Source of the DNA: Priestia megaterium
Lineage (GTDB): Bacteria; Bacillota; Bacilli; Bacillales; Bacillaceae_H
Assembly: GCF_023824195.1 (NCBI RefSeq)
Contig: NZ_CP085442.1
Span: 2,456,001 to 2,520,000 of the forward strand
Reading direction: 5' to 3'
Length of the DNA: 64,000 nt
The stretch's first letter is position 1; every line of letters starts with the position of its first letter. The notes beneath the pieces were generated by a model, which saw only the letters and a list, made by a program, of their open reading frames with translations, had not been told where the DNA came from and searched no databases. Both the position numbers and the translations under genes were made by a program. Below, in pieces: positions 61,644-64,000 of the stretch.

Positions 61644-61700
61644 TTGACATAAAACCAAAAGGTGTTATATTATTTTTATATAAAACCTTTTGGTGTTATT
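61644..61700 (+). promoter_or_regulatory. Promoter and twin palindromic operators of the SRPBCC-ArsR unit
   Basis: TTGACA (61644-61649) is followed by TATATT (61666-61671). Two related boxes, ACCAAAAGGTGTTATA (61654-61669, inside the promoter) and ACCTTTTGGTGTTATT (61685-61700, after it), are 31 bases apart. Each contains an ACC-N4-GGT palindrome. The likely binder is the ArsR protein encoded downstream. Confidence 0.65.
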
Positions 61701-61726
61701 TTTTAAAAAGGAGAATGAAGATAACG

Positions 61727-62155
61727 ATGAATGATAAAAGTATATTAGAAGATGTAAAGCAGACGATAATATTTAACGCGCCGATTCAAAAAGTTTGGGA
61801 TAAAGTAGCAACCGCAGAAGGGCTCCAACAATGGTTCATGCCTAATGATTTTCAGCCTCAGGTAGGATATGAATTTCATTTACAATCGCCTTTTGGACCA
61901 TCTCCGTGTAAAGTATTAGAAATAGATGCACCAAACTATCTTTCTTTCTCTTGGGATACGGATGGATGGATCGTTTCGTTTACCTTAAAAGAAATGGGTA
62001 ATCAAACTGAATTTACGCTTATTCATAGCGGGTGGAAAGAAGCTGAAACACTTCTTGAAAAAGCAAACGAAAAGAGTTCAGTGGTACGAGATAGAATGAG
62101 CTACGGGTGGATTAGTCTCGTGAATGAAAAACTTCGAAAGGTTGTTGAAAACTAA
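61727..62155 (+). CDS. SRPBCC/AHSA1 domain protein
   Basis: A 142-residue START-fold protein of the AHSA1 type: [40 protein letters not shown], then [15 protein letters not shown] and [23 protein letters not shown]. Such proteins have a deep hydrophobic pocket and are often paired with an ArsR regulator, as here. Function unknown; binding a small hydrophobic molecule is usual. The ATG at 61727 was preferred because ATG 61715 overlaps the GGAG site, though the resulting spacing of about 14 bases is long. Confidence 0.85.
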   Translation: MNDKSILEDVKQTIIFNAPIQKVWDKVATAEGLQQWFMPNDFQPQVGYEFHLQSPFGPSPCKVLEIDAPNYLSFSWDTDGWIVSFTLKEMGNQTEFTLIHSGWKEAETLLEKANEKSSVVRDRMSYGWISLVNEKLRKVVEN

Positions 62156-62491
62156 ATGACTTCATCAGCTGCCAAGCATGATATCTTTCAAGCGATTGCT
62201 GATCCTACTCGAAGAAAAGTACTTGAGCTGCTTTCTAAAAAAGAATTGCCTATTTCAGAAATAACGTCTCATTTTTCAATAAGTCGTACCGCTATTGTCA
62301 AGCATCTTCGTATACTTTCAGAAGCAGACTTAGTCCATGGACAAAAAAAAGGCAGAGAAAAAGTGTATTATCTTCAGCCAGAGCCTTTAAAAGAAGTAAA
62401 AGATTGGCTTTCTTACTACGAGCAATTTTGGACGAACAAATTATCTATTCTGCAGCATATAGTTGAAAGAGATGAAGAAAGAAATCAATAG
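62156..62491 (+). CDS. ArsR family transcriptional regulator
   Basis: A 111-residue winged-helix protein: AADPTRRKVLELLSKKELPISEITSHFSISRTAIVKHLRILSEADLVHGQKKGREKVYYLQPEPLKEVKDWLSYYE. No Cys pairs for metal sensing are present, so it is a non-metal ArsR member, the usual partner of AHSA1 proteins. Its ATG follows the previous stop directly (TAAATG) without a ribosome site of its own, so translation depends on the SRPBCC gene. It probably represses the unit through the twin boxes at 61654 and 61685. Confidence 0.9.
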   Translation: MTSSAAKHDIFQAIADPTRRKVLELLSKKELPISEITSHFSISRTAIVKHLRILSEADLVHGQKKGREKVYYLQPEPLKEVKDWLSYYEQFWTNKLSILQHIVERDEERNQ

Positions 62492-62529
62492 AAAAAGCAT
62501 AAAAACGTTTTTTATAGGTAATATAGCAA

Positions 62530-62558
62530 AGCCAGTCGTTAAAAAGACTGGCTGTTTT
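62530..62558 (+). terminator. Rho-independent terminator after the ArsR gene
   Basis: AGCCAGTC pairs with GACTGGCT around a short loop, followed by GTTTTA. Confidence 0.85.
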
Positions 62559-62674
62559 ACATAAAAGCTGGTTTTATTCTAGAAGGGCAAATAAAAGAAA
62601 GATGCAGAACAACATAGGGCATTTCTTGAAATAAAAAGATAGACCTTTAGAAGAAAGAAGGAGGAAGCAAAGTA

Positions 62675-63454
62675 ATGAACTCGCTTTTATTTTACGGAAC
62701 GAGCGATGCCCAAGGGGTACCTCGATTATTGTGTGACTGTAAAGTATGTACACAAAAAGATCAATTAAATCAGCGCACAAGACCTAGTGCACAGTTTACA
62801 ATGGACGGTAACGTGTTTTTGATTGATGTCTCACCTGATTTTAAACATCAATTTCATTTATACAATAACAAAAAAATACCTTCTACCGTTTTTATTACTC
62901 ATCCTCACAATGACCATGTTGCTGGTTTAGGGGATTTAGCCGACTTATGCTACTGGAACAATGTAAATACAGAAATCGTAGGAGCACCTGAAGTCATCAA
63001 CGAGTTAATCGAAAGATTTCCTTATCTCGCAAAAAGAAAAGGGCTTACCTTTAACGGCACGTTAAAATGGGAAAGCGGAGAAACAACCATTACGTTTCAT
63101 AAAGTAAATCACGGATTTAACGGTCATTCCTATGGGATTGTGGTTCATGAAGAACAAGGAAAGCGCTGGGCGTATGTATCCGATTCTTTTAATGTGACAA
63201 AAGAACAGTGGCAGCCTTTTTACCACTTAGATTTACTGATATTTGGTACATCTTTCTGGAAAGAATATCTTCAAAAAGAAAAAAGATCCGTATATGACGT
63301 GACAGAGGCAATGGAGATCAAAGCGAAGCTACAGGCAAAAAACATGGTGTTTACTCATTTATCACATGATATCGATATCCGAAAGCACGCCGAGATGCTC
63401 TCAGATGAAAACGTAAGCTTTGCCTATGACGGACGCGAGATTTTATTACCTTAA
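62675..63454 (+). CDS. MBL-fold hydrolase, PhnP-like
   Basis: A 259-residue metallo-beta-lactamase-fold enzyme. FYGTSDAQGVPRLLCDCKVCTQ (about 5-27) with its three Cys residues is the zinc-structural opening of the PhnP/RNase Z-like group. THPHNDHVAGLGDL (about 76) is the HxHxDH catalytic motif with Asn at one variable place, followed by YVSDSF (about 168) and FTHLSHD (about 227). PhnP is a cyclic ribose-phosphate diesterase, but no phn genes are here, so the substrate is open. Good GGAGGAAGC site before the ATG. Confidence 0.85.
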   Translation: MNSLLFYGTSDAQGVPRLLCDCKVCTQKDQLNQRTRPSAQFTMDGNVFLIDVSPDFKHQFHLYNNKKIPSTVFITHPHNDHVAGLGDLADLCYWNNVNTEIVGAPEVINELIERFPYLAKRKGLTFNGTLKWESGETTITFHKVNHGFNGHSYGIVVHEEQGKRWAYVSDSFNVTKEQWQPFYHLDLLIFGTSFWKEYLQKEKRSVYDVTEAMEIKAKLQAKNMVFTHLSHDIDIRKHAEMLSDENVSFAYDGREILLP

Positions 63455-63481
63455 AGTATAGTAATACATAAAAGGTTTCAT

Positions 63482-63518
63482 TTAAAGAAGCAGTGGAGGT
63501 AAAGCGCTGCTTCTTTAA
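63482..63518 (+). terminator. Bidirectional terminator-like hairpin between convergent genes
   Basis: TTAAAGAAGCAG pairs perfectly with CTGCTTCTTTAA around a 13-base loop. T residues after it on + are few; it lies between the ends of the PhnP-like and alpha/beta-hydrolase genes. Confidence 0.7.
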
Positions 63519-63527
63519 GTTTGTAAA

Positions 63528-64000
63528 TTAGATATGTTCAATAAAGTCGCTCACAACTTTGTTAAACCGATTGCTTTCTTCGAGAAAAGGGCAGTGGCAG
63601 CTGTTCTCAAAAACTTCAAGTACAGAACCTGAAACCAGCTTTTGAATATATCTTCCAGCTGCTACCGGAATGAGCTTTTCTTCTTTTCCAAAGCACAGTA
63701 AGGTAGGGATTGTAATAAACGGGAGAAAATCTCGATAGTCCACAATGGATTGGTCAAACAAAATAGCACTGGCTATCGACTCAGGCATTTTCGTTACTTC
63801 TTTCATAATCCAATGTTTATCTTCTTCAGTTAATTCATCCTTAAACATAAGCGGAATAAAACTTTCTAATGTACTTGTTCGATCAAGTTGAATACCCTGC
63901 ATGAGCGAAATAAGGGCAGGTAAATCAAATGCACCGATCGGAAAGTCTGGCCATTTAAAGTCTGAAGCCATTTCATCTACAATAATATTCCCTTTTACAT
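63528..64000 (-). CDS. Alpha/beta hydrolase, C-terminal part only
   Basis: The frame is open to the window end, so at least the N-terminal third, including the nucleophile elbow, is missing. The visible 157 residues show the cap region (LPALISLMQGIQLDRTSTLESFIPLMFKDELTEED), the acid strand IPTLLCFGKEEKLIPVAAGRYI and the catalytic His in NSCHCPFLEESNRFNKVVSDFI. This is the common YdjP/haloperoxidase-like arrangement. Substrate unknown. Confidence 0.82.
   Translation of the reverse strand, partial: VKGNIIVDEMASDFKWPDFPIGAFDLPALISLMQGIQLDRTSTLESFIPLMFKDELTEEDKHWIMKEVTKMPESIASAILFDQSIVDYRDFLPFITIPTLLCFGKEEKLIPVAAGRYIQKLVSGSVLEVFENSCHCPFLEESNRFNKVVSDFIEHI

Overview
The window looks like chromosomal DNA of a low-GC Bacillaceae, most probably Priestia (Bacillus) megaterium or a close relative. 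The grounds are strong AAGGAGG-type ribosome sites, sigma-A promoters, T-box leaders, cre-like boxes, a Bacillus-type Fer ferredoxin, a complete fructosamine (frl) locus and an RsbR-type STAS protein. This is a judgement from recognised protein families; no search was run. Genes are mostly on the + strand. No rRNA, tRNA, CRISPR array, prophage or insertion sequence was seen.

Layout. 1-3.2 kb: tail of an FAD oxidoreductase, a small secreted DUF2680 protein, a PAS sensor histidine kinase and a DUF1292 protein. 3.2-15.96 kb: a 13-gene acyl-CoA catabolic operon with its own TetR regulator and a candidate TetR operator at the promoter. It has an ACAD11-type dehydrogenase, SDR, acyl-CoA ligase and an APH-type kinase, the same gene types as the levulinate/4-hydroxyacid (Lva) pathway, plus beta-oxidation enzymes and an unexpected ComB-like phosphatase. 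15.97-17.3 kb: a sigma-54 promoter in front of an orphan pdxS (no pdxT) and a ferredoxin gene. 17.5-30 kb: a DUF3870 gene, a terminator-like attenuator, then a ten-gene cluster that reads as lysine -> beta-lysine -> 3-oxo-6-aminohexanoyl-CoA -> GABA -> succinate, ending with a permease. The pdxS and ferredoxin genes may supply PLP and electrons to the PLP-dependent radical-SAM enzyme KamA.

30-34.6 kb: single genes (MBL hydrolase, SunI-like protein, GNAT, iron alcohol dehydrogenase, MFS) and a structured dispersed repeat. 35.1-40.5 kb: the most novel part, a five-gene cluster with its own promoter: ATP-grasp ligase, BacA-like stand-alone prephenate decarboxylase homologue, EamA exporter, an unrecognised protein with an HDYYHH motif, and an AvtA-like aminotransferase. 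It resembles a pared-down bacilysin pathway and may make and export an unusual amino acid or dipeptide. 40.7-43.4 kb: SleB-like cell wall hydrolase, a possible 25-residue membrane peptide and a sulfatase.

43.8-45.6 kb: two tandem threonine T-boxes control a short threonyl-tRNA synthetase that lacks the TGS and editing domains. 46-52.4 kb: amino acid permease, MFS exporter and a MarR-MMPL efflux pair with twin operators. 52.6-60.3 kb: a small zinc-ribbon protein, then the fructosamine locus frlP(frameshifted)-frlB-frlO-frlN-frlM-frlD with frlR convergent, three related palindromic operators and a cre site. 60.5-64 kb: a V4R-STAS (RsbR-like) protein, an SRPBCC-ArsR pair with palindromic operators, a PhnP-like hydrolase and an alpha/beta hydrolase cut by the window end.
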